DNA of 64,000 nt from Agelaius tricolor (lineage: Eukaryota; Chordata; Aves; Passeriformes; Icteridae): contig JALJCS010000004.1 in assembly GCA_023055355.1 (NCBI GenBank), forward strand, positions 20,300,244 to 20,364,243, given 5' to 3'. This document shows positions 63,801 to 64,000 of the stretch, piece after piece (position 1 is the stretch's first letter; each line of letters starts with the position of its first letter). The notes beneath the pieces were generated by a model. That model searched no databases. It was not told where the DNA came from and worked only from the letters and a program-made list of their open reading frames with translations. The position numbers and the translations under genes were made by a program.

Positions 63801-64000
63801 TTGCAGGAGCAGTGGTTCTTCTAGCACTCTGGTTTTTTTACCAGTGTACTCCTCACTCACAGTGCAGGGGTCAAAACAAGATCAAGGATTACACAGTAGT
63901 AGAGTAACCACACAGAAAGCGAGCCAGTCTGTTTCACATTTAATGGCTGAATATCTACTTCTTGAATATGAATTCAACAAATAGAAAGGGGCTTGTGACT

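Larger units (their letters stand above)
59785..64000 (-). other. AOPEP intron, 3' part (continues off the right edge)
   Basis: This is intronic DNA upstream of exon A. The AOPEP exon expected before it was not found, so it lies beyond the window. Three inverted repeats cluster at 63409-63800. A tandem duplication containing gtacttgacatttt lies near 59838-59869. No CR1 fragment was recognised with confidence; a weak match to a CR1 3' tail at about 62264-62290 is too short to call. Confidence 0.75.

Noticed and set aside
1..64000. miR-23b/27b/24-1 cluster, which in mammals lies in a late intron of AOPEP
   Set aside because: I looked for the reverse complements of the three mature sequences and did not see them. 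The cluster would be expected near the 3' end of the gene, beyond the left edge.

Overview
The window is vertebrate nuclear DNA, most likely from a bird. It is AT-rich and intron-dominated, and its dispersed repeats are mostly fragments of CR1, the LINE typical of birds and reptiles. The only gene I can support is the middle of AOPEP (aminopeptidase O, C9orf3 in mammals), a zinc metallopeptidase of family M1, on the minus strand. From memory AOPEP is Z-linked in chicken, so Z linkage is likely here but is not shown by the sequence.

Gene layout, in transcription order (high to low coordinates): six internal coding exons at 59622-59784, 54683-54931, 14035-14224, 12172-12278, 6782-6884 and 6567-6674. 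They total 920 nt. Every splice phase joins correctly, every intron is GT-AG, and no frameshift or stop interrupts the roughly 306 encoded residues. They cover the end of the N-terminal beta domain, the degenerate GMEN-like loop (here GMAS), the zinc site HEIAH-x18-E, and the Tyr-x-Lys-Gly segment that carries the catalytic tyrosine. The start codon, first exons, C-terminal helical domain, promoter and poly(A) site lie outside the window.

Introns: at least 4.2 kb at the right edge (59785-64000), 4.7 kb (54932-59621), a giant 40.5 kb intron (14225-54682), 1.8 kb, 5.3 kb, a tiny 107 bp intron (6675-6781), and at least 6.6 kb at the left edge. They hold about seven CR1 pieces, a possible LTR remnant (about 48.84-49.13 kb), a possible tRNA-derived SINE head (about 26.0 kb), microsatellites, and a striking minisatellite of 30 full 32-bp units plus a partial one (57527-58514) that lies inside a CR1 copy.

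No operon, mobile gene cassette, CRISPR array or novel gene system is visible. The features most worth a second look are the CR1-embedded minisatellite, whose variants mostly reduce to CpG decay of two ancestral units, and an excess of perfect inverted repeats with very short loops (arms up to 22 bp) that look like fixed replication template-switch events. Repeat boundaries and family names rest on recognition by eye, not on a database search.
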